From contig JAZHRO010000054.1 of assembly GCA_037157565.1 (NCBI GenBank), positions 14,057,501 through 14,121,500 of the forward strand: a DNA stretch of 64,000 bases, in the 5' to 3' direction. This stretch comes from Thalassia testudinum. Taxonomy: Eukaryota; Streptophyta; Magnoliopsida; Alismatales; Hydrocharitaceae. Of this stretch, positions 13,080 to 24,837 are shown one piece after another; position 1 is the first letter of the stretch, and each line of letters begins with the position of its first letter. The position numbers were made by a program, and so were the translations under genes. Below the pieces are notes generated by a model that was not told the origin of the DNA, did no database searches, and saw only the letters and a program-made list of their open reading frames with translations.

Positions 13080-14601
13080 ACATATATAAACATAACAAAC
13101 TCAAAGAGGACCGAAGCCGGTCCGAAAAGACGTACCCGCGAAGAGCTCCGGGTACCGCTCCCGCATTGCCGCCTCAGGCTCCTAAGTAGCCTTCTCGTAC
13201 CGCTGGTTCCTCCACAAAACCTTCACCTGGGGTACTTACTTTCGTCTCAAACTGCGGACGGCTCTGTCAAGAATCTGTACTGGCCACTCGGGGTAGGTCA
13301 GGTCATCGTCCACCTCGACGCTCTCGTGACTTAGGACGCGACTGGGATCAGCAACGTACTTCCTGAGGTTGGACACGTGGAACACGTCGTGCACACCAGA
13401 AAGCTGAGGAGGGAGGGCAAGCCTGTAAGCAACGGGTCCAACCCACTCTAGGTCCTCAAAGGGCCCCACGAACCTCGGCACGAGCTTCCCTCTCACCCAA
13501 AACCGCTGTAGGCCCTTCATGGGCGAAACACGAAGGAAGACGTGGTCCCCAACCTCAAACTGCACCTCTCTGCGTCTCCGATCCGCGTAGCTCTTTTGCC
13601 TGCTCCTGACAGTGCGGAGTCGCCTGTGGATCTGCTCGACTACCTCCTAACTCTACCGGATCAACCTGGGGCCAACCTCCCACTTGGTCCCCACCTCAAC
13701 CCAACTCAAGGGTGCCGTACACCTCCGTCCGTACAAAGCCTCGTAGGGAGCCATGCCGATGCTCGAGTGATAACTGTTGTAGTATGCAAACTCCGCCAGG
13801 GGCAAGTGCTCCTCCCAAGAGCCGCTCCAGTCCAGTACACAGGCACGCAAAAGGTCCTCAAGTGTCTGTATCGTGCGCTCAGACTGTCCGTCCATCTGGG
13901 GGTGGTAAGCTGTACTGAATCTCAACCGCGTCCCCAGGGCTTGCTGAAACTCAGCCCAAAACTGGGACGTAAAGCGGGTATCCCTGTCGGATATGATCTT
14001 CCGCGGAACTCCGTGTAGTCGTGCCACGTCACGGATATACCTCTCTGCCAACTGTACTGGTCCCAAAGTGATTCGGATCGACAAGAATCGTGCCGTCTTC
14101 GTCAGTTTATCCACAATTACTCAGACTGCGTCGTGTCCTCGCTGGGTAATAGGTAAGCCCACCACCAAGTCCATGATGATGCTCTCCCACTTCCACTCTG
14201 GCACTGAAAGCGGCTGTAGCGGCCCTGCAGGCCTCTGATGCTCGGCTTTCACCTGCTGGCACACTAAGCACTGCTGCACGAATTCACCCACATCCTGCTT
14301 CATCCCCCTCCACCAAAACTCACGTCTCAAGTCATGGTACATCTTCGTGTTTCCGGGATGTGTGGTGAATCTGGAACCGTGTGCCTCAGTCAGGAGCTCT
14401 CTCAACAGCTCCTTGTCTCTGGGAACGCACAACCGTCCCCTCAGGCGCAGTACCTGGTCTGTGAAAGAGTAGTCCCTTGGGTCTCCTGACAGTACTCTGT
14501 CACGCAGGGACTGCAAGTACGGATAGGCCATCTGTCCTGTGATGATGCGGTTTATCAGCTCTAGCCTAGTCTGTCGTGTCACAGTCACTGCCCCACAGTG
14601 C
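13080..14601 (-). pseudogene. Integrase and chromodomain part of element 1 pol (broken)
   Basis: Encodes the strand-transfer enzyme of the retrotransposon. Reading down the minus strand: the zinc-binding part with an intact CLVC pair (~14240-14290); the first catalytic Asp in MDLVVGLP (~14165); the second in ISDRDTRF (~14000); and the Glu in GQSERTIQTL (~13870). Then come the C-terminal integrase fold (13236-13565; DHVFLRVSPMKGL, VGPVAYRL, VFHVSNLRKYV) and a chromodomain (VKVLW to YPELF, ~13130-13205). At least three frame changes occur, and a TAG replaces the conserved Trp of the chromodomain motif (EKAT-stop-EPE). The zinc and catalytic residues look conserved although the frame is not, so the decay is fairly recent. 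Its upstream neighbour is cut off by the nested LTR ending at 14607. Confidence 0.85.
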
Positions 14602-14626
14602 CCCCGTGTTATGAACGCGTGCCCCA

Positions 14627-15530
14627 GACGTCTTTTAAGACGTCTGGGAGGTGGGCCAGACGTTGGACCAGACGTCTGGAATCACTTCCAGACGTCGTAT
14701 CAGACGTCTGAGATCGTTGCCAGACATCTGAAAATCTGTTATCTTTGACACGCGCGGTCGTCTGCGCGCCTGAGTGTGCAGACCCACATATTTGCTTATT
14801 CCTTCCTCCTGCGGCTGCAGATTCCCCTGCCGCGCTCCTTCTCTCTCCTCCTCGCGCGGCCTTAAAAGGCCACGCGCTCTTCCGTCACCACCGCCTCCTT
14901 CCTCTTCTCCTTCAACCAGTGAGCGCGAGAGCGAGCGCGAGGTTGCAGTGGCAGCGGCGGCCGCAGTGAGCGCGGAGGAGGTGCTGCGTGCGAGAGCGGC
15001 GCTCAACCGTGAGGGCGAGCTCGCCGGGGCTGCCAGGGCCGGCCGGCGGGGAGCGCAGCGGGCGCGGGGAGACGCGGGGGGGACTGCTGCGGTACGAGTA
15101 GCAGGCGCACGAGGTGCGACGAGGCGCGGAGTCGGGAGCGGAGGGCGAGTCGCGGCCTGATTCTGGAAACATTTCTAGAATCAGACGTCTTTGCTGATAG
15201 CCAGACGGCGGGGGCGACGTCTGGAAGACCATCCAGACGTCTGAAAGGTGAGTTCTTCCGTCTTATTCCCTCCTGTCGACTGACCGTACTGAGAGAGAGA
15301 GTTGGGTGCGCGCAGGCTCGGTGATTCTCCATCTAACACGAATCAGACGTCTGGCTGTAGTACCAGACGGCGGGAGCGACCTCCAGACGTCCGAGGTGAC
15401 CATCGGACGTCTGGGAACTAGGCCAGACGTCCCCGCAGGCTTCTGGACGTCTGAGAAACCACGCAGAACAAGGTAATTCTCTGATCCACTTTTTAAGACG
15501 TCTGGAAGAAGTTCTAGACGTCTGATTTTG
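14627..15530. promoter_or_regulatory. GACGTC palindrome array in nested solo LTR
   Basis: Two blocks, 14627-14735 and 15178-15525, made of CAGACGTCTG and close variants spaced about 20-40 bp apart. At 14627-14650 two copies face each other around TTTTAA and form an almost perfect 24-bp palindrome. Confidence 0.75.
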
Positions 15531-17299
15531 CACAGTGTCGTCGTTTTCGACCCGTTGAGGGCCCGTTCGGGTTCCATTTTCCGCGTTTCGAGTTGCGTTC
15601 TTTCTGGAATTAACTCCTCTACCTGTCTACAGAAGCTATACACTGTTTTGAGACACTCCTTGTGTTTGATCCTTGTGATAGGACTTCGTTCCATTGCAGT
15701 CTTGGGGGTCGCGGAAGCACGCGGGATTCCCGATCACGCCCCCATTACTCCCGTCGTACCTGGTAGAGTGGCATTAAGTATAATCTGTTAAATTATGAAA
15801 CCATAAATAGAACCTAGGACATTGCATGAATCCTAGGAATGAGAAATAGATTGAATGGTAGATCCTATGGTGTTGCATGAATCTTAGGGCTGGAAAACTA
15901 GATTGTATGATAGATCTTAGGATATGGCATGAATCCTAGGACGGGAAAACTAGTGGAATGTATGAATACTGCAGTCTTGGAAAATGTGGAAAGGAAATAA
16001 TAGTTGCCTATAAATTCGTTTAAACAACTGCCTGTTATGAATAAATGAACATGAGTAAGAATATGGGATTTATGAACGTGAAACTGGAAAGGTGAAGCTG
16101 GAATGCGTTGAGTTAAAGAACTGGAACCCTACGGGGAATTAGGAGTAGAACTCCTGGAAAGTGAATGGAATAGAATTGGGGAAGTGAGCTGGCCCTTGAG
16201 TACGGAGTACCAAGGAGAGCGACCGTTCCCCTATTTAGTGCAGAGCGGAGCCAGCCGCCCCAGGGACCCGGGGTTAGGACTGGCCACTCTGTACCGACTT
16301 GCTGGCCCTCATGTACGTAGTACCGAGGAGAGCTACTAGTGTAGGGAGGTACTAGTTACCCCACGGGCCCCGGGTGATGAGAACCTCATCATGAGCCATA
16401 ACTAGCTCATTTTGACCCAATACAAAGGATAAAAGCTCCTACATATCTCAAGGAAAGGCTTAACTCAGAGAATTCTGAGTTTGAGAAGAAAACCAGTCAT
16501 AAGGGGTAAAAGTGCAATTTTACCAGTATAATCTGCATACAGGGTAATTCAGGGCCCAAACACAGGTCAAAACAGCTTAATAAGAATAAAAGTGGGATGA
16601 GATGATCTAGCAAGGGCTACAGCACTTCCAAGGAACCAAATGATAATCTGTAACCCTAAAACAAACCACTTCAATTCACAAGGTTCGAGGCAAAGTAAAA
16701 ATAGAATAAACCCTCTAAAATTCATAGAAAAATAATCTCTAGGGTTTAGAACCTTCAATTTGGCCTTTAGAACCCATTTTGACCTACATTGAGAACCATG
16801 CCCAATTTATAACTTAATTTGGGTCTTTACGCAAATTTACCGGTCAAACAAGGTTTAATATGAAAATGAAATTTACCATCAGATTCCTTAGGTTCTAATT
16901 AGTCATGTATAAAAACTTGAGCCTAAGAAGAAACCTCCTTGACCGACTTTACACTTTGGTCCTCATATATTTACTCTTTGGCCCTCAACTTTTGAACCCT
17001 CGCATTTAGGCCCCTAACTCTCCTTCGTTCTTTGCAAACAGGTCCCTCCTGCAAAACCCTGCCAGCACCATGCTCCGGCGACCTTGCGCGGAGCATGGCG
17101 CCGCGCAGGGTAAGGTGGAGGACCTGGCATGTGTACCGGGGGTGCCCTGCGTCGTCAGCCGTCGCAGGAGCACCCCCATGGTCATTGCAGCCCCCCATAC
17201 CGGCCGTGCGAACGCACGGACGGTATGGGTTCGAATTCCGACCATTCTCCGGCGAGGGAGACACGTCGTCTCCCTCCGCCTTCCTCCCTGCTTCAACCC

Positions 17300-17306
17300 T
17301 ATAAAT
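17300..17306 (+). promoter_or_regulatory. TATA box of family-B LTR B1
   Basis: TATAAAT followed by C-rich sequence, at a position equivalent to TATAAAAG in copy B2. This is the likely Pol II start region of the LTR. Confidence 0.5.
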
Positions 17307-18204
17307 ACCCCCCGCCGCTCCACCGACGAAAGGAGCCTGGATCTGACGGAGAAAACCCCCAATTTTCCTCTCTTCTTACTCCGGCAGACGCCCACCAGCT
17401 CCGGCGGTTCTTCCTCCTCCTCCTCTTCGCTCTGCCGCAATACCAGCAGCAGAGATTTCTTCCCCTGCTCTTTCCGCGTCGCGCAATACCGGCGCGCGCT
17501 GCCTCTGCCCCGTCGTCACCGCCGTCCTCCCCCCACTGGGCATCGTCTTCTCCGGCGACAGTCGATACGACTGTCGCCCTGTTCCTCCCCCTTCGTCCCT
17601 GCAGTTAAGTTAGACTTACTCCCCTTCTCCTCCTCTTTCTTTCCCCGCTTTCGATTTAGTCAATTAAGCCCTCTACCGACCCTGTTCACCCTCATCCTCT
17701 CCGCCTCCGACTACCCTCCGGCGAGCCGCTCCCATCACCTCAGCGATCCACACGGCTCGCCGACCACCGCAGAACCTCCGCCTCCTCACCCTGATCCTCT
17801 TCCGCCCCTCCACTTCCCACCAAACACCCTCTGCAGATCCACCGAACACACCCACTCCCTCGCTCACAGTTTGACCTAGGACGACCTGACAGCTCCATCT
17901 CGCCCCCTGCAGACCCCCTGACCACCTTCGCCGTGCCACGGCGAAGGTCCCCCGCCTGTCTGATTTGGCCGAGAGGCCGTGCTATTGATTTCAGGTTCCA
18001 GGCCTTGACCGCCATTGGCGAGGAAGCTCGAAGCTTGCTCGAGGTTGCTCCAAGCCTAGATATCCCAGGTTGAAGAGCCACGGCCAGCGCGGAAGAGTCT
18101 TGCGCACACACCCCGGCCCTCAATTGGAGTTGCGCGCCTCAACAGCTGTTGCAATTGGAAGCGCCATCCCTGCTGCAGGCGTGAGAGAAACGGGTGCACG
18201 GATA

Positions 18205-18247
18205 GTCCCACCTCGGGAGTTTCTGAAGCCACACACCCACATAAATT
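18205..18247 (+). promoter_or_regulatory. USE-like plus TATA-like pair in B1
   Basis: GTCCCACCTCG (18205-18215) matches the plant snRNA-gene upstream sequence element RTCCCACATCG at 10 of 11 positions. ATAAATT starts at 18241, 25 bp after it. The same pair with the same gap is present in copies B2 and B3. Downstream are a GGGTGAG/CTCACCC stem at 18285-18304 and a T5 run near 18512. Confidence 0.45.
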
Positions 18248-20075
18248 GCAAAAGTGCCACCATCTGTTTGCCTCAGTTACCACGGGGTGAGGTCCCTCTC
18301 ACCCGACCCGACCCGACTCGGCCTCGTCCGTGACCACGCTCCGCGGACCTGGCCCGACCCGATTAGACTGACCTGCACTCCTCGCCCACCACGCACGCCG
18401 GTGGGCCTGGACCCGGGCCTGACCCGAACCCGATTACCCGGTAGCGCTCTGGGAGAGCTTCCGAAGAGTGATTTCAGAGAGAGAGATACGCGGGGGAGGG
18501 GGGTAGAATAGGTTTTTGCCTCTTTGACGAAAAAACTCCGAAGTGTGCAGGCCAAAGAAGAAGAAGCAGACCCGCTGAAGAAGAAGGAGCTGCTGCACTG
18601 TAGCGAAGGCATCGTTAAGTCGTCTCAGCACCGGGGCAGACGACGGAAGGTCAGCAGCCAGAGCAGGAAAGAAGACAGGCTGAAGAAGAAGGAAGAGCAA
18701 CGGCCATCGCGAAAGAAGAAAAAGAGAGGTCAAGGCAGGTGAAGACAAAGAAGAAGAAGGAATGAAGAGAAGCAAGAAGCAAGAAAAGAAGAAGACGATC
18801 TGAAGAAAAAGAAAGAAAAGAAACAAGGAAGAACAGAAGAAGAAGAGCACGAGGGGAAGATCTGAAGAAAGCAGAAGAAGAAGAAGAAGAAGAACAGGAA
18901 GAACCAAAGACAAAGAGGAAGAAAGAAGAAAAGAAGAAGAAGCCAAATTTTCATCTCTCTCTCTCTCTCTTTATTTTTGTAATAGAACTTGTATATCTCT
19001 AGAATACAACTTGCTCCCTGAGTTCGACCTCGGGAACTCTTTTATTTTTCCGAGTAAAAAATTTTATATGAAACGTTGGTAACAACCGGCTTTACTACAA
19101 CGACATAACTCAACCCGGTCAAACCCACGCTATCACCGGGGTTCTGCTAGCCTCCCACACCGACTTGTTAGGCCCACTGGGGCAAACCAGGGCAGTCAGG
19201 CGAGGGTGCGCAGACTGTGGAGCGGCAAGGCCCCTGTTTGGTTACTGTGGAGGGGTTGGACCCCTGTTACTGAGAGGGCTCTGCCCTGTACTGGTTTCGT
19301 GCTGTGCTTTGGACGCACCCGTTAACGGAAACGACCGACCGCGTGCCAGTGCGGGTTAGCTACCCATGCGTTTACCGCGCGTGCCGTAGTCACCGTTACG
19401 TCTGTCAGTGACCTTGGGGTGGTTGACTGAGAGTAGGATCACCACGGGGGACTCTCCCGGCCAGGAGAGCACCACGTGCTACTTCTACTGTTCGGAAAAG
19501 ACTGCAATCAAGATCGTTCCCACAAGGAACATTCGAGATCAAGTGAAGGATCTGAGAAATAGATAAATCGTGAGATAATTAAAAGACTTAAATAAAGAAA
19601 GTAACAGAACTTAACAGCTACTGTACACTCTACTGTTTCTTTAGTTTTAGTTGCCACTCTACTCAGCGTTTTGCTGACGTGTTACACTCGTTACCTTTCA
19701 GGACCAAGTGTTGAGCAGCCAGGGTCAGCGGCTGCAGAGGACGCTGGGCTGAGTAGGGTTCAGTAGAGTTACCACTGTTTCTTGTACCTATTTTTGTTCC
19801 GTTATAGTGAGTAGTTCTTGTTTCCGCTGTACTTTTCTTTACCTGCAGTTCATATTTAGTTATGAGTGTTGTTCTACTGTTGTGGTAGTATATACTGTAG
19901 TAGTTTCTTTCCTTGCTGCTGTATTTTCTTACTGTTAGTTATATTCATGTTGAATGTGGTTTATTTTACTGCTATTTTGGTTATTTCCTCGTTGGACGAC
20001 TAGGTCTTGGGATTACTTGAGTCGGTCTGGTTCTCGTGTCTCGTAGGGGCTCGGGAACCGGGTCGTTACACCCCG

Positions 20076-20645
20076 TAACTCTAGGGGTCGCCAACTGCCC
20101 ATCTCCTCCAAAAGGCTCCAACTCTATAACTGTAAACTGGCCAGATGTGCGGGCGCCTTTTAGCTCAAGGCGTCAGCCACCACACAAGCTAGGAAGCCCT
20201 CACACCCTTGGCCCAAAAGTCTCACCACCCGAAGTGCTGAAATGCACCTGAAGCCTCCGTCCACTGGCTGACCATGAAACTCGAAAGAAGGCAACTCCGG
20301 TATGGAGAAGACGATCTTCCTCTCAAAACAGTCCACCAAAGCGTGGTAAGCAGACAGTCGGTCCATCCCCAGAATTACGCCAAAGTCCGCCATCTGTATC
20401 ATAATCAGGTCAGCTGGCAGACTATGTCCCCCGATACTGACCTCGCAACCAGTGTACACCTCCTCAGCTACAAATAGTTGATCACTCGGACCTCTGATTA
20501 CGAACGGATTCTCTAACAGCATATAATCTTGGCCCAAACTAACTGCGAAACTGGCTGTGACGAACGAGTGCGTAGCGTCGGAATCGAAAAGTGTGTAAAA
20601 GAGTCTGCCGGAAACTAAAACCATACCTGCCACCACCGATCACGA
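20076..20645 (-). pseudogene. Displaced protease segment of element 1, fused to the RNase H end
   Basis: Encodes a retropepsin-like domain that would cleave the polyprotein. The active-site region reads [11 protein letters not shown], with Asp in place of the Gly of the usual DSGATHSFV (intact in element 2). It is followed by LIMIQMADFGVILGMD and [17 protein letters not shown]. In element 2 this domain lies upstream of RT; here it lies downstream of the RT fragment. At its end the protease tail (GCEGFLAC) runs straight into VVADALS, which in element 2 is the linker after RNase H. Several hundred codons of RT and RNase H are therefore missing. Confidence 0.8.
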
Positions 20646-20659
20646 AGCTTTGGCATCCC

Positions 20660-21335
20660 TGTGTGTCAGGAACCATCCGCAAGTGCTGTCTGTGCTGCGT
20701 CTGATCTCGAGAATAGATGAGTACATCATCAATAAATACCACCACGAACTGATCCAAGTACGGTCTAAACACCCGGTTCATCAGGTCCATGAAAGCAGCG
20801 GGGGCATTGGTCAGCCAAAACGGCATGACCAAAAACTCGTAGTGTCGGTACCGGGTGTGGAAAGCTGTCTTGGAGACGTCTGCCTCCCTGATCCTCAACT
20901 GGTGGTATCCAGACCTCAAGTCGATCTTGGAGAACACCGTGGCACCTCGCAACTGGTCAAACAAGTCGTCGATCCTCGGCAGCGGTATCTGTTCTTAATG
21001 GTGACCCTATTCAGCTGTCTGTAGTCCACACAAAGGAGTTGGGTGCCATCCTTCTTCTTTACAAAGAGTACTTGGGCTCCCCAGGGAGACGCGCTAGGAC
21101 TCACAAAGCCCTTCTCCAAGAGATCCTGCAACTGAGACTTGAGCTCTCGCAGCTCAAGCGGTGCCATCCTGTATGGTACGGTGGAGATGGGGCTGGTCCC
21201 TCGTACTAGTGAGATCTCAAACACGCTCTCACGCTCGGGCAGTAGTCTTGGTAACTCGTTTGGGAACACGTCAGGGTACTCTCTGACCACCGGGATGCTC
21301 TGGAAGTCTGCCACAGGGCTGGGCTCTGCCACGTC
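20660..21335 (-). pseudogene. Truncated reverse transcriptase of element 1
   Basis: The N-terminal half of a Ty3/gypsy RT. Visible motifs are VREYPDVFP, the PYRMAPLEL region, [40 protein letters not shown] and the catalytic [12 protein letters not shown] one-base loss near 21000 (after KNRY) shifts the frame. The sequence stops after HLRMV and joins protease sequence, so the thumb/connection and RNase H are absent. Its upstream edge is fused out of frame to gag at about 21335. It cannot be functional. Confidence 0.85.
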
Positions 21336-21949
21336 TGGGGAAAGTACTTCTCGCAGAAGAGGGTGACGAACCGGTCCCAGGTCGGCTCGTCCCTCTCCTG
21401 TCCCCTGACCGCCCTCCACCACCTGTGTGCCGTACTCTCCAGCTGGTACGTGGCAAAGGCCACGCGGCACTCTACCGGGAGGCGAAGGGTGTCGAAAACC
21501 TTCTCAAGCTACTCGAGCCAGTCCTTTGCCTCGGTCGGGTCCTCATCCCCCTTGAAGGAGGGGGGCTTCAGCTTCCGGAACTGTCCGAAGAGCTCGAAGT
21601 GGCGCTGCAGTGGAGATGCTGGTGCACCTCCATGTAAAGGAGCCTCGTGCACAGAAGTGTCGGAGGAAGGTGGGGGCGGTGGTGGCCCATCCCCTCCCCC
21701 GTGTCCAGCGCCGCGTCCGTCGTGTGGTCCCACAGAGGACTCCTCCTCCGCAGCCCCAGGGAGAGACGCTCAGAGCGGTGGGTGGAGCTCCTCTCGCACT
21801 ATATCCCGTATCAGCTGGGCGAGGTCCTGGGCCTGAATGCCCGAGAGCAGTGGCTGGTCCACTGAGGTGTCGACAGCAGCACGCCCACCTCGCCGACCTC
21901 GTCCTCGGCCGCGCCCGCGGCCAGCCTCGCTAGTCCCGCGACGAGGCAT
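21336..21949 (-). pseudogene. Truncated gag of element 1
   Basis: Starts MPRRGTSEAGRG with an Arg/Gly-rich stretch, then a Pro-rich linker, then the retrotransposon gag core ([49 protein letters not shown]). A UAG follows WLE (codon at 21509-21511), at exactly the position where element 2 also has a UAG. There is a frame change between the N-terminal segment and the core. The C-terminal part with the CCHC knuckle is deleted, and the frame runs into RT sequence. Confidence 0.8.
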
Positions 21950-22117
21950 CTCCTGCAAGGAGACGCGAAACAGAATGGAAACACGTCAATATGGAACGAT
22001 ATCTAACGAAAAAGTCTAAGAGCTTATGCCAAAAGAAATGTTGTGGTGGCTACTCTAGTCACAGACATGTGAATTGATTATTTTCCAGTCAGTTGTTTCA
22101 CTTCTCGGGACAACCTT

Positions 22118-22129
22118 GCTCTGATACCA
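22118..22129 (-). promoter_or_regulatory. tRNA-iMet primer binding site of element 1
   Basis: The minus strand reads TGGTATCAGAGC three bases after the 5' LTR end. This is the standard complement of the initiator tRNA-Met 3' end used to prime minus-strand synthesis, and it confirms the minus orientation. Confidence 0.9.
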
Positions 22130-22132
22130 TCT

Positions 22133-24837
22133 TGTAATGACCCGATTCCCGAATCCCTACGAGACACGAGAATCGGATCGACTCAACTAATCCCAACACG
22201 TAATCGTCCAACGAGGAAGTAACCAAAAGAGCAGTAAAATAAACCACATTCAGCATGAATATAACTAGCAGTAACAAAATACAGCAGTAAGAAAAGGAAA
22301 TACTACAGTATACACCGCCACAACGGAAGGGAAATAAACATGTACATAACATAAAGTTTCGATAAAGAAAGTACAGGGAGTAACAAAGAAAACTACTCAC
22401 TACAGTGGAAGAAAAGTACAAAAACTACTGCAGGTAAATCTACTGGATCCTACTAGGCACAGCGTCCTCTGCAGCCACTAACCCTGGCTGCTCAACACCT
22501 GGTCCTGAAAGGTAACGAGTGTAACACGTCAGCGAAATGCTGAGTAGAGTGGCAACTAAAAGCTAAAGAAGCAGAAGAGTGCACAGTAGCTGTTACATTT
22601 TTACTTTCGTTATTTACGTCTTTCTATTAATTCACTATTGATTTATTTCTCAGATCCTTCTCTTGATCTCGATTGTTCCTCGTGGGAACGATCTTGATTG
22701 CAGTCTTTTCCGAAAATTAGAAGTAACACGTGGTGCTCCCCTGGCCGGGAGAGTCCCCCATGGTGGTCCTACCCTCAGTCAACCATCCCAAGGTCACTGA
22801 CAGACGTAACGGTGACTACGGCATGCATGATAAGCGCACGGTAGCTAACCCTCACTGACACGCGGTCAGTCGTTTCCGTTAACGGGTGCGCCCAAAGCAC
22901 AGCACGGAACCAGTATAGGGCAGAGCCCTCTCAGTAACAAGGGTCCAACCCCTCCACAGTCCGTGCACCCTCGCTTGACTACCCTGGTTTTCCCAGTTGG
23001 CCTAACAAGTCCGTGTAGGAGGCTAGCAGAACCCCAAGGCCCGTGGGGTAGCTAGTGCTCTCCCTACACTAGTAGCTCTCCTCGGTACTGTGTACGCGAG
23101 GGCCAGCAAGTCGGTGTACAGTGGCCAAACCCACCTCGGTCTCAACCTGAGGGCGGCAAGCTCCCCTCTACACTAAGAGGTAATGTGTGCATCTCTTTGG
23201 TACCACGTACCCAAGAGACAACACACTTCCACGTTTCACTTCCTCAATTCCATTATGTTCTCTTTCCAGGAGTTATACTCCTAATTTCCCGTAGGGTTCA
23301 TGTTCTTTTTGGCTTGGCCATTTTAGGTTTCACTGTTCCAGTTTTACGTTCATACAACCCATGTTCTCCATCATATTCTTCATTCATAACAGGCAGCTGT
23401 TAAATCAATTTACAGGCAGTTATTATTTCCTTTCCACTCTTCCAAGACTACAATATTTATATGTTTCACTAGTTTTCTAATCCTAGGATTCATGCCGTAC
23501 CCTAGGATCTATCATTCAATTTAGTTTTCCAGTCCTAGGATTCATGCAATACCCTAGGATCTATCATTCAATCTAGTTTCTCAATCCTAGGGTTCATGCA
23601 ATGCCCTAGATTCTATTAATTATTCCACAATTGTAACAAATTTTGTTAAGTAAATTAAAAAGCCACTCTACCAGCGAAAACGGGAGTACTGGGGGCGTGG
23701 TCGGCAATCCTGCGCGCCTCCGCAACCCCCAAGACTACAACGGAACGGGGTCCTAACACAAGGATCAATCATAAGGAGCTTCCCAGAACGGTATACAATT
23801 ACTGTAAACGGGTAGAGGAATTTGTTCTGGAAAGAACGCAACTCGAAACGCGGAAAACGCACTCCGAACGGGCCCTAAACGGGTCAAAAACGACGAAACT
23901 GTCCAAAATCAGACGTCTGGAACCTCTTCCAGACATCTTAAAAGCTGGGTCAGGTCGTACCTTAGTTCTGCGTAGTCCTTCAGACGTCCAGAAGCCCGCT
24001 GGGACGTCTGGCTTGGCTTCTAGACGTCCGATTGTCTCCCCGGACGTCTGGAGGTTCTCTCCGTCGTCTGGCACTGCGGCCAAACGTCTGATTTACGTGG
24101 GATGGCGAGCCCTTGCGCCCTCCCGAGCAGAACCTGCGCACGCACACACCTGCTCTTAGCACGACGAAACGCAGGTAAAGTCACGGCGGACGGCTGCATG
24201 GCCGTACACGCGAAAAAGGGAGAAGATAGAAATATCTTACCTATCAGACGTCTGGACAGTCCTCCAAACGTCTTCAACGTCGTCTGGTCGTAAGTCCAGA
24301 CGTATGATTCTGGAAAATTTTCCAGAACCAGAGCCTGATTCGCTCTCCGCCTGCAACGTACGGTCACGTTGCGCCCAGTCCACCTGCTGCCCGAGCTGCA
24401 GCAGCCCCTCTGCGACACCCCACGCCCACCGCTCCCCCGCCGGCCGACTCTAGCTGCCCCGGCAAGCTCGAACACTCTCAGTCGAGCTTCTTCCTTCCGC
24501 TCGCAACCCTCCTTCCCGCATGCTCGCCACGACCGCTGCTGCTGCTGGTCACTCGCTCGCGCTCTCGCACTAGCAGGGAGGAGAAGAGGAAGGCGGAGGA
24601 GATGAGGGTGAGGGAGAGGGTGTCTTATAAGGCCGCACGGGGAGAGAGAGAAGAGAGAGGCGCGCCTGCAGGAAGAGAGAGAGGAAAAGAGGAATGAAAG
24701 CGGCGGGTGCAGTCTGCACGTGCACACACACAGACGCAACCCCGTACGCCGAAAATATTTATTACCAAACGTCTGGACAGACGTCTGGGTCACTTCCCAG
24801 ACGTCTTAAAAACCCGTTTGATGCCACGATCGTAACA
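22133..24837 (-). repeat. Element 1 5' LTR
   Basis: About 2.7 kb, TGTAATGACC to CGTAACA on the plus strand. It aligns throughout with 10352-13014. It carries the same tandem CCTAGGATTCATG units (23470-23610) and GACGTC blocks (23908-24100, 24240-24305, 24770-24810). Confidence 0.92.

Larger units (their letters stand above)
16375..19135 (+). mobile_element. Family-B solo LTR, copy B1
   Basis: Begins TGATGAGAACCTCATCA (itself a short inverted repeat) and ends ACGCTATCA, with a perfect CCGGG duplication (16370-16374 and 19136-19140) splitting GGCCCCGGGGTTC of the host LTR. It is 2761 bp long. Contents in order: an AT-rich left part, a GC-rich promoter-like region with TATAAAT at 17300, a USE-like site at 18205, a purine-rich (GAA-type) tract at 18540-18945, and CTCCCTGAGTTCGACCTCGGGA near the right end, a motif type seen near the 3' ends of many plant LTRs. 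It carries no pol domain. Calling it a solo LTR rests on its ends, duplication and promoter layout. Confidence 0.8.
14607..20070 (+). mobile_element. Solo LTR of the element 1 family, inserted in opposite orientation
   Basis: Starts TGTTATGAACG and ends GGGTCGTTACA, and is flanked by a perfect CCCCG duplication (14602-14606 and 20071-20075). The ends match the reverse complement of element 1's own LTR, so it is the same family in the opposite orientation. Removing the inner 2761-bp insertion and its duplication leaves about 2.7 kb, the usual length of this LTR, with no internal coding region. This is the footprint of LTR-LTR recombination. The host pol sequence rejoins in homology across it. 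Confidence 0.88.
10352..24837 (-). mobile_element. Ty3/gypsy chromovirus-type LTR retrotransposon, element 1 (defective, with nested insertions)
   Basis: Bounded by two ~2.7-kb LTRs in the same orientation with TG...CA ends. The flanking 5-mers are AAACT (left) and AAACC (right), a target duplication with one mismatch. The dispersed repeat resumes in phase across the insertion. The coding strand is minus, with the 5' LTR at 22133-24837 and a tRNA-iMet-type primer site next to it. The internal region holds gag, RT, protease, integrase and chromodomain remnants, all with stops or frameshifts. The order gag - RT - protease is abnormal. A 5.46-kb nested insertion splits the segment between the RNase H end and integrase. 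Integrase plus a C-terminal chromodomain points to the Tekay/Del-like chromoviruses; the clade is inference. Confidence 0.9.

Noticed and set aside
17006..17939. Overlapping Pro/Ser/Arg-rich frames in the GC-rich part of B1 (and 31005-31961 in B2)
   Set aside because: They overlap the TATA and leader region of the LTR in several frames at once and differ between copies, so they are unlikely to be coding.
18434..18954. Leu/Phe/Ser-rich minus-strand and Lys/Glu-rich plus-strand frames in family-B LTRs (also 32306-33077 and 57052-57741)
   Set aside because: Direct products of GAA/CTT purine tracts; no domain, and the frames are not conserved between B1, B2 and B3.
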